Assembly: GCA_039030125.1 (NCBI GenBank)
Contig: JBCCEV010000027.1
Location: 1 to 31,633, forward strand
DNA: 31,633 bases
Direction of reading: 5' to 3'
Source of the DNA: JBCCEV01 sp039030125
Lineage (GTDB): Bacteria > Pseudomonadota > Gammaproteobacteria > Ga0077536
How positions within the stretch are numbered: position 1 is the first letter of the stretch; every line of letters begins with the position of its first letter. The position numbers and the translations under genes are program-made. A model generated the notes under the pieces. The model was not told the origin of the DNA, searched no databases, and worked only from the letters and a program-made list of their open reading frames with translations. Positions 1-7,523 of this stretch are shown piece after piece.

Positions 1-132
1 AGTGCCATCCTCGGCGCCAGCATTATCGCCAACCTCGGGGAGCGGGCGGAAGCCTTCGCGGACTTCAACGCCGAGATCGACCGGTCGCAGCGTTACTGGT
101 CTTTCGGCGCGGGGGTGCGAGTCACGTGGTGA
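1..132 (+). CDS. C-terminus of outer-membrane beta-barrel protein (5' truncated)
   Basis: Reading frame 1 is open from the first base to a TGA at 130-132 and gives 43 residues. The end resembles the last strands of an outer-membrane barrel, with alternating hydrophobic residues and a terminal aromatic (ending FGAGVRVTW). The stretch containing LGERAEAFADFNAEID followed by a final beta strand is most like the C-terminus of autotransporter-type or similar barrel domains. C-terminal aromatic residues are the recognised BAM-complex signal; here it is Trp rather than the more common Phe. Only the tail is present, so passenger or substrate cannot be told. It lies 46 bp upstream of zur on the same strand. 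Confidence 0.6.
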   Translation, partial: SAILGASIIANLGERAEAFADFNAEIDRSQRYWSFGAGVRVTW

Positions 133-178
133 ACATCACTCCTCTCCTAGTCGCCATATTCACAAAGGGAAGGGCCAC

Positions 179-661
179 ATGAGCAACACTGAGGTTGAAT
201 TGGATCGCTCCGCCACGAGCGCTGAGGCGTGCTTCGAGGAGATGCTAGAACATGCCAGAGCCATTTGCGCGCGACGTGGCGAACGTTTAACCGACTTGAG
301 GCAAACGGTTTTGGAGCTGGTGTGCCGAAGCGCCACACCAGTAAAGGCCTACGAGATTCTAGATGCCCTTAAAGCGGTCGGCCGCAGCTCCGCGCCACCC
401 ACGGCTTATCGGACGCTCGATTTCTTACAGTGCCTGGGCTTAGTGCATAAGATTGAGCGCATCAACGCCTATGTTGGATGCAGCCACCCTCTGAAATCAC
501 ACAGCGGGATGTTTCTGATCTGCAGTGGCTGCGGTAACGCTGTTGAACTTGCGGACAACGGATTAGCGTCACGGATTGACGCGCAGGCGGAAAAAGCAGG
601 CTTCAAGGTTCATGACCGAACGGTCGAGGTCTCAGGGGTATGCGACGCCTGCCGTCACTGA
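179..661 (+). CDS. zur: Fur-family zinc uptake regulator Zur
   Basis: A 160-residue Fur-superfamily repressor that binds DNA when loaded with zinc. The N-terminal winged helix spans about residues 20-95, with the Zur-typical APPTAYRTLDFL recognition region (72-83) and GLVHKIERINAYVGC (87-101). Two CxxC pairs (C115/C118 and C155/C158) match the structural zinc site of E. coli Zur. H90, C101, H108 and E123 match its regulatory zinc site with nearly the same spacing (E. coli H77, C88, H96, E111). The ATG at 179 is chosen because it has an AAGGGAAGGG ribosome binding site and begins at the family's normal length; the open frame continues upstream only because it runs antiphase through the preceding gene. 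No Zur box or zinc transporter genes were seen in the window. Assignment to Zur rather than Fur or PerR is fairly sure. Confidence 0.9.
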   Translation: MSNTEVELDRSATSAEACFEEMLEHARAICARRGERLTDLRQTVLELVCRSATPVKAYEILDALKAVGRSSAPPTAYRTLDFLQCLGLVHKIERINAYVGCSHPLKSHSGMFLICSGCGNAVELADNGLASRIDAQAEKAGFKVHDRTVEVSGVCDACRH

Positions 662-719
662 TCAATAATTTGCGGGCAAAGCGCTATCGACGCGCTGGCT
701 TCGAACGCTATCTCGTTGC

Positions 720-1322
720 TCACTGCGGCGCGATATTTTGCTCGACCGCTAGCCAAACTTCATTGCGACGCATGAAAGCGGGCATGAAAGGTGAGTTGTA
801 GCGCGCGAAAAGTGGCGCGCCCGTCGTTGCGATCCCAGCCGCTTTAAGGGCGGCGGTGAGCTCCTCGGTTTCACGGCGAAAATAACTTTCTCGCCAGCGG
901 CCCGAAAACCGACGCACGGCGAACGTTCCGCCCGCAAACTCTTTAATGACGACTTCGCTATTTAGAGGCTTCGGTAGCGTTTGCAGGTTATAGCTTTGTG
1001 GCATCACGAATTGGTGCCAATAGCGCTGCCCAGCCGCTTTGCGGCTGATCACCGGAGCCGTCATATCGATTTTCACCGCCTCGGCGTCACTGGTCGCGTT
1101 CTCGCCACCTATAAACCCCGCAAGCCGCCAAAATGCCTCGTTACCGGACTCCCTAAATTCGCCCTCTACTAAGGTTTCGGCCAGCAGCAACGGTGGGTAG
1201 CGGCGGATCTCAAAGTCGCCCGTCTGACGAACTAATTCGAATGCGGGTTCTTCCACGGCATTTGCCGTCCACGCAGCGCTCAGGAGTATCAACACGGTGA
1301 TGACATCACATTTTCTAGGCAT
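720..1322 (-). CDS. SOUL-family heme-binding protein, secreted
   Basis: A 200-residue protein with a Sec signal peptide: basic start MPRK, hydrophobic core VITVLILLSAAW, and a likely signal peptidase I site after A20-N-A22. The mature part has the SOUL/HEBP pattern: FELVRQTGDFEIRRYPP near its start, a central IDMTAPVI motif, and FAVRRFSGRW followed by a RYNSPFMPAFMRRNEVW ending. SOUL proteins bind heme or tetrapyrroles; the bacterial members have no settled role. Length is normal for the family. The ATG has an AAGGAAG ribosome binding site about 7 bp upstream. It converges on zur with a 58-bp gap and no visible terminator. Whether it binds heme in the periplasm is inference from the family. 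Confidence 0.88.
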   Translation of the reverse strand: MPRKCDVITVLILLSAAWTANAVEEPAFELVRQTGDFEIRRYPPLLLAETLVEGEFRESGNEAFWRLAGFIGGENATSDAEAVKIDMTAPVISRKAAGQRYWHQFVMPQSYNLQTLPKPLNSEVVIKEFAGGTFAVRRFSGRWRESYFRRETEELTAALKAAGIATTGAPLFARYNSPFMPAFMRRNEVWLAVEQNIAPQ

Positions 1323-1441
1323 TGCAGGCTTCCTTTAACGGGCTACGCTGACGACGCCCGACCAGATTGCTCGTGAGCGTGCCGAACAGGATGTCAAAAT
1401 TGACTCCACAAGCGCCGCGATTGGCGTTGAGAAACCGCCTC

Positions 1442-1472
1442 TTGTTTGCGAAATACCCACTGCGGCTATGAT
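1442..1472 (+). promoter_or_regulatory. candidate sigma70 promoter for the alpha/beta hydrolase
   Basis: A TATGAT -10 element (1467-1472, 5 of 6 consensus bases) lies about 60 bp before the hydrolase start. The best -35 candidates are TTGTTT at 1442 (19-bp spacer) or TTGCGA at 1446 (15-bp spacer). Neither spacing is ideal, so this is a tentative call. Confidence 0.3.
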
Positions 1473-1532
1473 AAGTGGCACGGGCAGGCCCTGATCGGTA
1501 AAAGGCTTAAGCGTGGGCATGGGAGCAAAGCA

Positions 1533-2327
1533 ATGGCGTTAATTCGAATTGATGATATTGACCTCAATGTTCGCCAGTGGGGGCGTGGAGATCCTCTATT
1601 TCTGGTCCACGGCCTTGGCACCAACAGCAGCTTATGGCGACATCAAGTCCCCGCGTTCAGCGCAAAATTTCGGGTCATCGCCATTGATCTTCGCGGGTTT
1701 GGCCGCTCCTCCAAACCTGCGGGCCGGGAGAACTACAGCATTTCAATCATGGCGCAAGACGTCGTGCGTGTGTGTGAAAAACTGGCGATCGATAAGATCA
1801 ACTTTCTTGGCAGTTCGATGGGCGGTTTCATCGGGCAACAACTCGCCTTAGCAGCGCCGGATCTCTGCAAGCGCGTGATCCTTGCCCACACTGCGAGCGA
1901 ATTCGCTATCCCCGCTGATGTCATGCATGCGCGCATGAAGGCGCTGGATGAGATCTCGATGGATGAATATGCCGAGCTCGTCGCCGAACAGGCGTTGGCG
2001 CAACCGCCCGATCCCATCGTTGACGAATGGCTTAGGGAGATGATTGCGGATAATGAGCGTGAAGCTTACAAACATGTGCTCGGCGGCGCGCTTGCCGAAT
2101 TCGATCTGAGCAATCGCATTGGTGAGATACGCTGCCCGACTTTAGTGATTGCGGGCAGTGACGATCGTGTGCTGCCGCCCGCCGGGGGGCGCAAAATCGC
2201 GGCGACGATCCCGAGCGCTGAATTTGTTCTCGTGGAGGGGGTAGGGCACATCGGCTACGCGGAGAAACCCGAGCCATTCAACAAAGCCGTACTCGAATTC
2301 TTGGCGCGACCTGTGCAGCGCCTTTAA
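1533..2327 (+). CDS. alpha/beta hydrolase
   Basis: A 264-residue cytosolic alpha/beta hydrolase of the group that includes 3-oxoadipate enol-lactonase, esterases and haloperoxidase-like enzymes. Visible elements are the oxyanion HG motif (LVHGLGTNSSLW, H26), the nucleophile elbow GSSMGG with S95, the acid in AGSDDRV (D210 or D211), and the catalytic base in GVGHIGY (H239). The DLRGFGRS strand-loop at 52-59 is typical. A cap region of about 60 residues spans 125-190. The ATG at 1533 is chosen over an upstream TTG at 1446 because it has GGAG 7 bp upstream and fits the family length. The substrate cannot be named. The gene ends in a 4-bp TTAA overlap with the stop of the convergent HAD hydrolase. 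Confidence 0.88.
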   Translation: MALIRIDDIDLNVRQWGRGDPLFLVHGLGTNSSLWRHQVPAFSAKFRVIAIDLRGFGRSSKPAGRENYSISIMAQDVVRVCEKLAIDKINFLGSSMGGFIGQQLALAAPDLCKRVILAHTASEFAIPADVMHARMKALDEISMDEYAELVAEQALAQPPDPIVDEWLREMIADNEREAYKHVLGGALAEFDLSNRIGEIRCPTLVIAGSDDRVLPPAGGRKIAATIPSAEFVLVEGVGHIGYAEKPEPFNKAVLEFLARPVQRL

Positions 2328-2947
2328 GGAATCAACTGATAGGCTCGGAGCCCTTGAGTCACCTCGTCGGGATCTGTGACGTGCACGGTACTGAGTCCCC
2401 GGCTTTTGGCGCCTGCAATATTTTCGTGTGCATCGTCGAAGAATAAGATCCGCCCAGGATCAGCGCCGATCCTAGCGATCACATGATCAAACATTGCGGC
2501 TTCCGGTTTTCGCATGCCGAGCTTCGAGGACACGAAAATCTCCTCGCAGAGATCAAAAAGTACCGGGTGTTTTACCGACCACACGGCGTGGTGGGTATTG
2601 TTGGTATTGGTTAATCCGAAGATCGGAATGGTTGGGCTGACTTGGCGGACCGCGGCAATGTTGTCGTCGATTTCCCCAACCAATATCGCGTTCCAACCCG
2701 CGATGAAATCAGCGTCTGGCCCCCGGTATTCCATGATCTCTCGCAAGTGCGCAAAGTACTCTCGGCCCGAAATCTCACCGCGTTCGTGCCGACGATAAGG
2801 CTCGTCCATTTCGAAGCGGGCTTCCATCTGCTCGATGGAAAGTGACGAGTGGGTCCCCCAAAAGGCAAAGACCCGCCGCCAGTCGATCGCCATCAGTACA
2901 CCGCCAAGGTCGAAGAGCACGGCGTCAATATTTGTACTAGGAGACAT
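2324..2947 (-). CDS. HAD-superfamily hydrolase, subfamily IA
   Basis: A 207-residue haloacid dehalogenase-like hydrolase, probably a small-metabolite phosphatase of the YihX type. Motif I is LFDLGGV with nucleophile D13; the usual second Asp at +2 is Gly, which is common in the YihX-like branch. Motif II is LTNTN (T113), motif III is K147 in MRKPEA, and motif IV is FFDD (D171, D172). A helical cap lies between about residues 25 and 95. The ATG at 2947 is preferred over a TTG at 2977, because GAGAG lies upstream and motif I then starts close to the N-terminus. The stop overlaps that of the alpha/beta hydrolase on the other strand. The substrate is unknown. Confidence 0.88.
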   Translation of the reverse strand: MSPSTNIDAVLFDLGGVLMAIDWRRVFAFWGTHSSLSIEQMEARFEMDEPYRRHERGEISGREYFAHLREIMEYRGPDADFIAGWNAILVGEIDDNIAAVRQVSPTIPIFGLTNTNNTHHAVWSVKHPVLFDLCEEIFVSSKLGMRKPEAAMFDHVIARIGADPGRILFFDDAHENIAGAKSRGLSTVHVTDPDEVTQGLRAYQLIP

Positions 2948-3122
2948 CGAAACTCTCAATTTATTGTAGGTGTGCAAGAGGGGCGATCGCGACGAAGATT
3001 TTGTCTGACCGGTATGCTCCTCTTAGAAATCTGCGAATGCGCTGATCCTAGCGGCGTTTTTTCTCAGAACAAGCTTAGCGTGGGTGGCGCGCTCACATGC
3101 TTTGATTTTTTACTCGACGCTG

Positions 3123-4274
3123 TCAGAGATTGCCCAGCGCTTGGCGGTAAAGCGCCGCGGCGTCATCAATATTCATCGCCCTTGGATTGGTGGCCGCCGA
3201 GGGATCTTTAGCAGCCATTGGTGCCAAGCGTTCGATGTGTGTTGCTTGCACGCCGATATCGCTGAGCGTTTCCGGTATTTTGATAAGTTCGCGCAGTTCG
3301 ACGACCCAATCGTAGAAACCATCAAAACTATCGTTCAACGAAAGATATCGGGCGAGCTCGGCAATCGAGCCGTCGATCGATTTGCGATTGAACGTCAAAA
3401 CGTAGGGCATGACGATGGCGTTGGTTAATCCATGATGGCCATCAAGTACGGCACCAACCGGGTGACTGAGCGCGTGCATGGCACCCAGGCCTTTTTGGAA
3501 CGCGGTGGCGCCCATCGTCGAGGCGACCAGCATATGAGCCCGCGCCTCGATGTCGTTGCCGTCGGCGACGGCGCGGGGAAGCCAGTCTTTGACAAGTCTG
3601 ATCCCTTCAATGGCGATCCCGTGTGCCAGCGGATGAAAAAGCGGCGAGCAAAAGGCTTCGAGATTGTGTGAAAGCGCATCCATGCCGACCCATGCGGTGA
3701 TGTCGGCTGGCAAACCAAGCGTCAGCTCGGGATCGAGGATAACGATCTGGGGAAGCATTCGCGGGTGAAAAATAATTTTCTTAACGTGCTCTCGCTCATC
3801 GATGATCACCGAGGCGCGACCGACCTCCGAGCCAGTGCCTGCGGTGGTTGGAACGGCGACTACGGGCAGCATGGCGTCCTCATCGGCACGCATATACCAG
3901 TCTTCGCGATCTTCGAAGTCCCAGAGCGCTCGCTCTTGTCCCGCCATAAAGGCAATGGCTTTTCCAGCATCCAATGTGGAGCCACCGCCCATCGCAATGA
4001 CCCCATCATGCGAATGTTCATTCAGTACCCGCACGCCTTCTTCGACATTACGGCCGACTGGATTTCCCTGCACTTGACTAAATAATCCGCACCCTAAACT
4101 CGCTTCGCGGCAATACGTCAGCGCGTTTTCGATTAGCGTACGAGACGCGAGATTGTGGTCGGTGACGAGCAAGGGATGTTTCATGCCTAGCTGGCGGCAG
4201 AGGTTGGGTAACTCTCGGAGCCGGCCTGCGCCGAAACGAATATCGGTGGGGTAATTCCAGTTAGCTTCAATCAA
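3123..4274 (-). CDS. iron-containing (group III) alcohol dehydrogenase
   Basis: A 383-residue NAD(P)-dependent alcohol/aldehyde dehydrogenase of the Fe-ADH family. The N-terminal dinucleotide fold carries AMGGGST (GGGS 96-99) and PTTAGTGSE (143-150). The helical metal domain contains the expected ligands D199, H203, H267 and H281 in MDALSH, LGAMHALSHP and GHHG. The spacing equals that of E. coli FucO (D196, H200, H263, H277). The only workable start is a TTG at 4274: the frame is open upstream to a TAG near 4353 but holds no ATG or GTG, and the family's usual WNYPT..RFGAG opening begins at residue 6. No strong ribosome binding site is seen. It may oxidise or reduce short alcohols or aldehydes from the neighbouring catabolic genes, but this is inference. 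Confidence 0.9.
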   Translation of the reverse strand: MIEANWNYPTDIRFGAGRLRELPNLCRQLGMKHPLLVTDHNLASRTLIENALTYCREASLGCGLFSQVQGNPVGRNVEEGVRVLNEHSHDGVIAMGGGSTLDAGKAIAFMAGQERALWDFEDREDWYMRADEDAMLPVVAVPTTAGTGSEVGRASVIIDEREHVKKIIFHPRMLPQIVILDPELTLGLPADITAWVGMDALSHNLEAFCSPLFHPLAHGIAIEGIRLVKDWLPRAVADGNDIEARAHMLVASTMGATAFQKGLGAMHALSHPVGAVLDGHHGLTNAIVMPYVLTFNRKSIDGSIAELARYLSLNDSFDGFYDWVVELRELIKIPETLSDIGVQATHIERLAPMAAKDPSAATNPRAMNIDDAAALYRQALGNL

Positions 4275-4380
4275 TGAGTTCAGCGCATGCTTGCAGGTCG
4301 TCTCGAATTCTGAGGCGCATACCGGTATTGCGCAAATAGTGAAAAGCCTCCGCTAGTCCGCGCCTTGATTTTCTCGGAAC

Positions 4381-4410
4381 AAAAAAAACGGGGGCCAAAG
4401 GCCCCCGTTT
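4381..4410 (-). terminator. strong intrinsic terminator of the DUF1329 gene
   Basis: A perfect 11-bp stem (4386-4396 paired with 4400-4410, GC-rich core CGGGGGCC) closes a 3-nt AAA loop. On the minus strand it is followed directly by five T residues (4385-4381). It begins 24 bp after the DUF1329 stop codon. The outer A/T pairs make it partly bidirectional, but no plus-strand gene ends here. Confidence 0.9.
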
Positions 4411-4434
4411 CCAGACATCTTGTCTGAGCCGGTA

Positions 4435-5826
4435 TTACGTACCGAGACGTCGCATCGCCTGAACCGTCATGTATTCGGAAATCATGTCGTCCAGTTGCAT
4501 GTCGAGTTCGGAACGGAAACCACCTGCGCAAGATTCTGCGTGGTGGAAACGCGTGACACGACCGGTTTGGATGTCGTTGGAAATCACCCAACTCCAGGTC
4601 CATTCCGTACGTCCATCGGACGCCGTGCGCTTTTGGCCTTGACCGTTGTCCTGATACGAGAAGCCCGGTTCGAAGGACTTCCAGATTTCGCCGCGGCGGT
4701 CGAAAGAGATCGCTTGCGGGAAAGTCAGCATACGAGCGTCGATATAGACGCGGCGTTTGCTCACAGGCGCGCGTGGGAAGCCCAGCGGCTCGCCTTCTAG
4801 AATGACCACTTCGGGGATCAGGGACTTACCAACATGTAGGTAGGTATTGCCCTGCGGGCCACCGATCACTGGATGTGCCCAGTTGTCGTTTTGTGGCAAC
4901 CATTGGTGGTGCATCGAACCGAGATACGGTTGGCGACCAACAATCTTGTAGTTGCCCCAAGTGAGCATGGGATCACCAGCAGACCAAGCATCGGAGAGGA
5001 ACAGGTTCATACCCGCAACCAGCGGCTCGAAGCGTTGGTTCGTCGGGAAGCGACGGACACGCTTGAAGGCTGGGAGGTAACCGAACAAGTCCGGGAACTC
5101 ACGTTGGTCATAGTGCCAGACGTTCATGAACGCCGTGCCCTTCACGTCGTTTGGCTCGGTGAACCAAACAGACTGGAAGCGAACTTTATCTTCATGACCT
5201 GGCAAGTAGACACCCGGTGAATTCGGATGTGTCAAACCTGTGGCTTGTTGCTCGGCCCACACGAAATGGTATTCGTAGTTAACGTTACCTTCCGGGTCCA
5301 ACGCAAACGTTGGGATGGCGTAGATGGTTTGGTCGTGACGACCCCAGCTCAACGTCAGGTTAGCAATAGCTTCCAAACCTGTTTGCGGATCTGGGAATGG
5401 GTGACCACCAATCCAGGGTGAACCATCGTCCGTCCAAACGTTACCGACGTCGTCGAATTTTGCACGGCCTTGGTTCTTGATAGTGGCATCAAGAAAGAAA
5501 GGCGGATACATCTTTTCGATTTCAGTATCGGTGGGCTGGATCCAGAATTCGCGACCCTGTTGCTTCACTTCGGTGTAAAGCATGGGGTCAACCAAGTCTT
5601 TCACGATGTCGATGTTATCGGCATTGATAACGTCGCCTTCTTTGATCTGCCCTTTCGTGTACAGCTCGATGCTTAAAAGCTCTTCCGGATAAGCTTTCGA
5701 GACATCGCCTGAACGACAGATCTCGGGCCATAGTGAGGTCAGTACACCTGCCCCTCCAAGACCCATAGCCGTCTTCTCCATAAAGAAGCGTCGGCTGTAG
5801 TCAAAGTCGTATTTCCTAATATGCAT
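4435..5826 (-). CDS. DUF1329 family exported protein with Tat-like signal
   Basis: A 463-residue protein of the DUF1329 family (PF07044), whose members are periplasmic or outer-membrane-associated and distantly related to the LolA/LolB fold. Hallmarks are the many aromatic, beta-rich motifs, such as NLTLSWGRHDQTIY, the MNLFLSDAWSAGDPMLTWGNYKIVG region and the RRVYIDARMLTF region near the end. Length is normal. The N-terminus carries a twin-arginine motif, YSRRFFMEK (residues 10-18), then a mild hydrophobic stretch; no clear AxA cleavage site follows. The ATG has GGGGAG 9 bp upstream. Codon choice is biased to GGT, AAC and AAG, and with the strong terminator this suggests high expression. The gene is divergent from a P450. 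DUF1329 genes often occur with hydrocarbon, terpenoid or steroid catabolism genes, but no molecular role is established. Confidence 0.88.
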   Translation of the reverse strand: MHIRKYDFDYSRRFFMEKTAMGLGGAGVLTSLWPEICRSGDVSKAYPEELLSIELYTKGQIKEGDVINADNIDIVKDLVDPMLYTEVKQQGREFWIQPTDTEIEKMYPPFFLDATIKNQGRAKFDDVGNVWTDDGSPWIGGHPFPDPQTGLEAIANLTLSWGRHDQTIYAIPTFALDPEGNVNYEYHFVWAEQQATGLTHPNSPGVYLPGHEDKVRFQSVWFTEPNDVKGTAFMNVWHYDQREFPDLFGYLPAFKRVRRFPTNQRFEPLVAGMNLFLSDAWSAGDPMLTWGNYKIVGRQPYLGSMHHQWLPQNDNWAHPVIGGPQGNTYLHVGKSLIPEVVILEGEPLGFPRAPVSKRRVYIDARMLTFPQAISFDRRGEIWKSFEPGFSYQDNGQGQKRTASDGRTEWTWSWVISNDIQTGRVTRFHHAESCAGGFRSELDMQLDDMISEYMTVQAMRRLGT

Positions 5827-5860
5827 TTATTGAACTCCCCGTCGACTAGGAAAGTGTTTA

Positions 5861-5872
5861 TCGTTTAAACGA
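5861..5872. promoter_or_regulatory. 12-bp perfect palindrome between DUF1329 and P450
   Basis: TCGTTTAAACGA is a perfect dyad 35 bp upstream of the DUF1329 start and 150 bp upstream of the P450 start. Its place in the divergent intergenic region (5827-6022) fits an operator, but no regulator gene is near and no second copy was found in the window. Confidence 0.35.
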
Positions 5873-6022
5873 ATTATTTCGCGACGGGCGAATATGGCAC
5901 ATTTACTGGTCCAACGTAACCCGTCTGCCCTTGTATAGTGCCCATTGATCAGGATTGGGTTCAAAAAAGGTACACTTTTGTGCGCTGCACTATCGACAGG
6001 CAGCGTCAAAGCGATCGAGGCG

Positions 6023-7453
6023 ATGTCGCAAGCGTTATCTACACGGAGATCATTTGCCGCCATCGGCGACCTACCCAGTCCCCGAGGCGTGCCAGTGTTC
6101 GGTAACTTTTTGCAGGTGAAAGCCGGCGAGTTCCATCTGTGCCTGGAGCGTTGGCGCGAGGAACTCGGGCCGGCGTTTCGGATCAATCTGATGGGCATGA
6201 CCTTTGTGTGCGTCGACGATCCTGAAATCACGCACTACGTCTTAAAAGAACGGCCGGAGCGTTTTCGACGGCGGCGCTCACTGGAAACCGTGATCAAGGA
6301 GATGGGTTTTAACGGCCTGTTCTCTTCGGAAGGTGAGAGCTGGCGACGCCAGCGTCGCATTGTTGCGCAGGCGCTTAACAGCGCGCACCTCCATCGTTTT
6401 TTCCCAAATCTTGAAGTGACCACGGAACGTTTTCGCAAGCGCCTGACCAATGCGCACGAGGCGAATGAGAGTTTGGACCTCTGCCGGGAGCTGATGCGCT
6501 ACACCGTCGATGTGACCGCGCTGCTAGCGTTTGGGATCGATGTGAACACCATTGAAACGGATGGGCCTGTTATCCAGCAGCATTTGGATAAGGTTTTTCC
6601 GATGCTTAATCGCCGGATCAACATGCCCATTCCTTACTGGCGTTACTTTCCGCTCAAGGCCGATCGGGAATTAAAGGCGGCGCTAAAGGAAGTAAAACGC
6701 CACGTAAACCAATTTATTGACGATTGCCGGGCACGGATGGCCAGCAATCCAGATCTCTTCGGATCACCAACAAACTTTCTGGAAGCGGTGATCGCCGCTC
6801 AGGACGAAGATGGCTCCCGCTTTAGCGATGAAGAGATCTACGCCAATGTAATCACCTTGCTGCTTGCCGGTGAAGACACCACCGCGATCACGCTGGCTTG
6901 GGCTTTGAAGTTCTTTTGCGACTACCCCGATTTTTTCAAGCGCGCGCGAGACGAAGCTGATGCGGTGTTGGGTGAGGACTTCATGCCGCGCAATTACGAT
7001 GCCATCGGCTCCTTGCCTTTTATCGAAGCGTTCGCCAATGAAACCATGCGGGTTAAGCCGGTCGCGCCGCTACTCGCCGTCGATCCTAACGAGGACGTTG
7101 AACTGCTGGGCATGAACATTCCCAAGGGTACGCCGATTATGATGCTGATCCGCTATGGCGCGAACAGCGCGGAGAACTTCAGCGCCCCGGCGAGCTTTGA
7201 CCCCGATCGTTGGCTAACCGCTCCTGGGGACCTTCAAAAACACAATACCAAAGCTTTTCTGCCCTTTGGCACCGGGCCGCGATTTTGCCCTGGGCGAAAC
7301 TTGGCGTTGCTAGAAATCAAGATGGTATTAGCGATGATCTGCAGGAACTTCGATGTGCGGTTGGATCTGCCCAGCGCCGAGGTCAAAGAAAAGCTGTCCT
7401 TCACCATGATGCCCGATCGATTGACGGCGCGGATCAGCCCGCGGGCGTTGTGA
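6023..7453 (+). CDS. cytochrome P450
   Basis: A 476-residue P450 monooxygenase. The I-helix oxygen-binding motif is AGEDTT (282-287), the K-helix ExxR is E340/R343 in NETMR, and the heme-ligand loop is FGTGPRFCPGRNLA with Cys422. The length and the lack of a typical short class I bacterial layout (about 400 residues) place it among longer, eukaryote-like (CYP4/CYP102-like) P450s. No fused reductase or ferredoxin is present, and none is encoded in the window, so its redox partner is elsewhere. The only ATG near the N-terminus is at 6023; a GAGG lies just 2 bp upstream, and the frame continues to a TTG at 5945, so the start is not certain. A downstream MFS gene on the same strand may be co-transcribed. 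The substrate is probably hydrophobic. Confidence 0.92.
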   Translation: MSQALSTRRSFAAIGDLPSPRGVPVFGNFLQVKAGEFHLCLERWREELGPAFRINLMGMTFVCVDDPEITHYVLKERPERFRRRRSLETVIKEMGFNGLFSSEGESWRRQRRIVAQALNSAHLHRFFPNLEVTTERFRKRLTNAHEANESLDLCRELMRYTVDVTALLAFGIDVNTIETDGPVIQQHLDKVFPMLNRRINMPIPYWRYFPLKADRELKAALKEVKRHVNQFIDDCRARMASNPDLFGSPTNFLEAVIAAQDEDGSRFSDEEIYANVITLLLAGEDTTAITLAWALKFFCDYPDFFKRARDEADAVLGEDFMPRNYDAIGSLPFIEAFANETMRVKPVAPLLAVDPNEDVELLGMNIPKGTPIMMLIRYGANSAENFSAPASFDPDRWLTAPGDLQKHNTKAFLPFGTGPRFCPGRNLALLEIKMVLAMICRNFDVRLDLPSAEVKEKLSFTMMPDRLTARISPRAL

Positions 7454-7490
7454 TCGCCCGCACATAACCACGTAAATGTTGTAAACCACG

Positions 7491-7509
7491 CCGGTCACGG
7501 CCGGTTTTT
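7491..7509 (+). terminator. weak hairpin plus T-run after the P450
   Basis: CCGG (7491-7494) can pair with CCGG (7501-7504) around a short loop, followed by five T residues. The stem is short, so this may attenuate rather than end transcription before the MFS gene 15 bp further on. Confidence 0.3.
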
Positions 7510-7523
7510 GGATTTTTATCTCT

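Noticed and set aside
2..178. N-terminal 59-codon extension of zur
   Set aside because: It is the out-of-phase shadow of the outer-membrane protein frame; the ATG at 179 has a good ribosome binding site and gives normal family length.
3040..3062. short hairpin followed by six T residues on the plus strand
   Set aside because: The stem is only 4 bp with a 3-bp gap before the T-run, and no plus-strand gene ends upstream of it.
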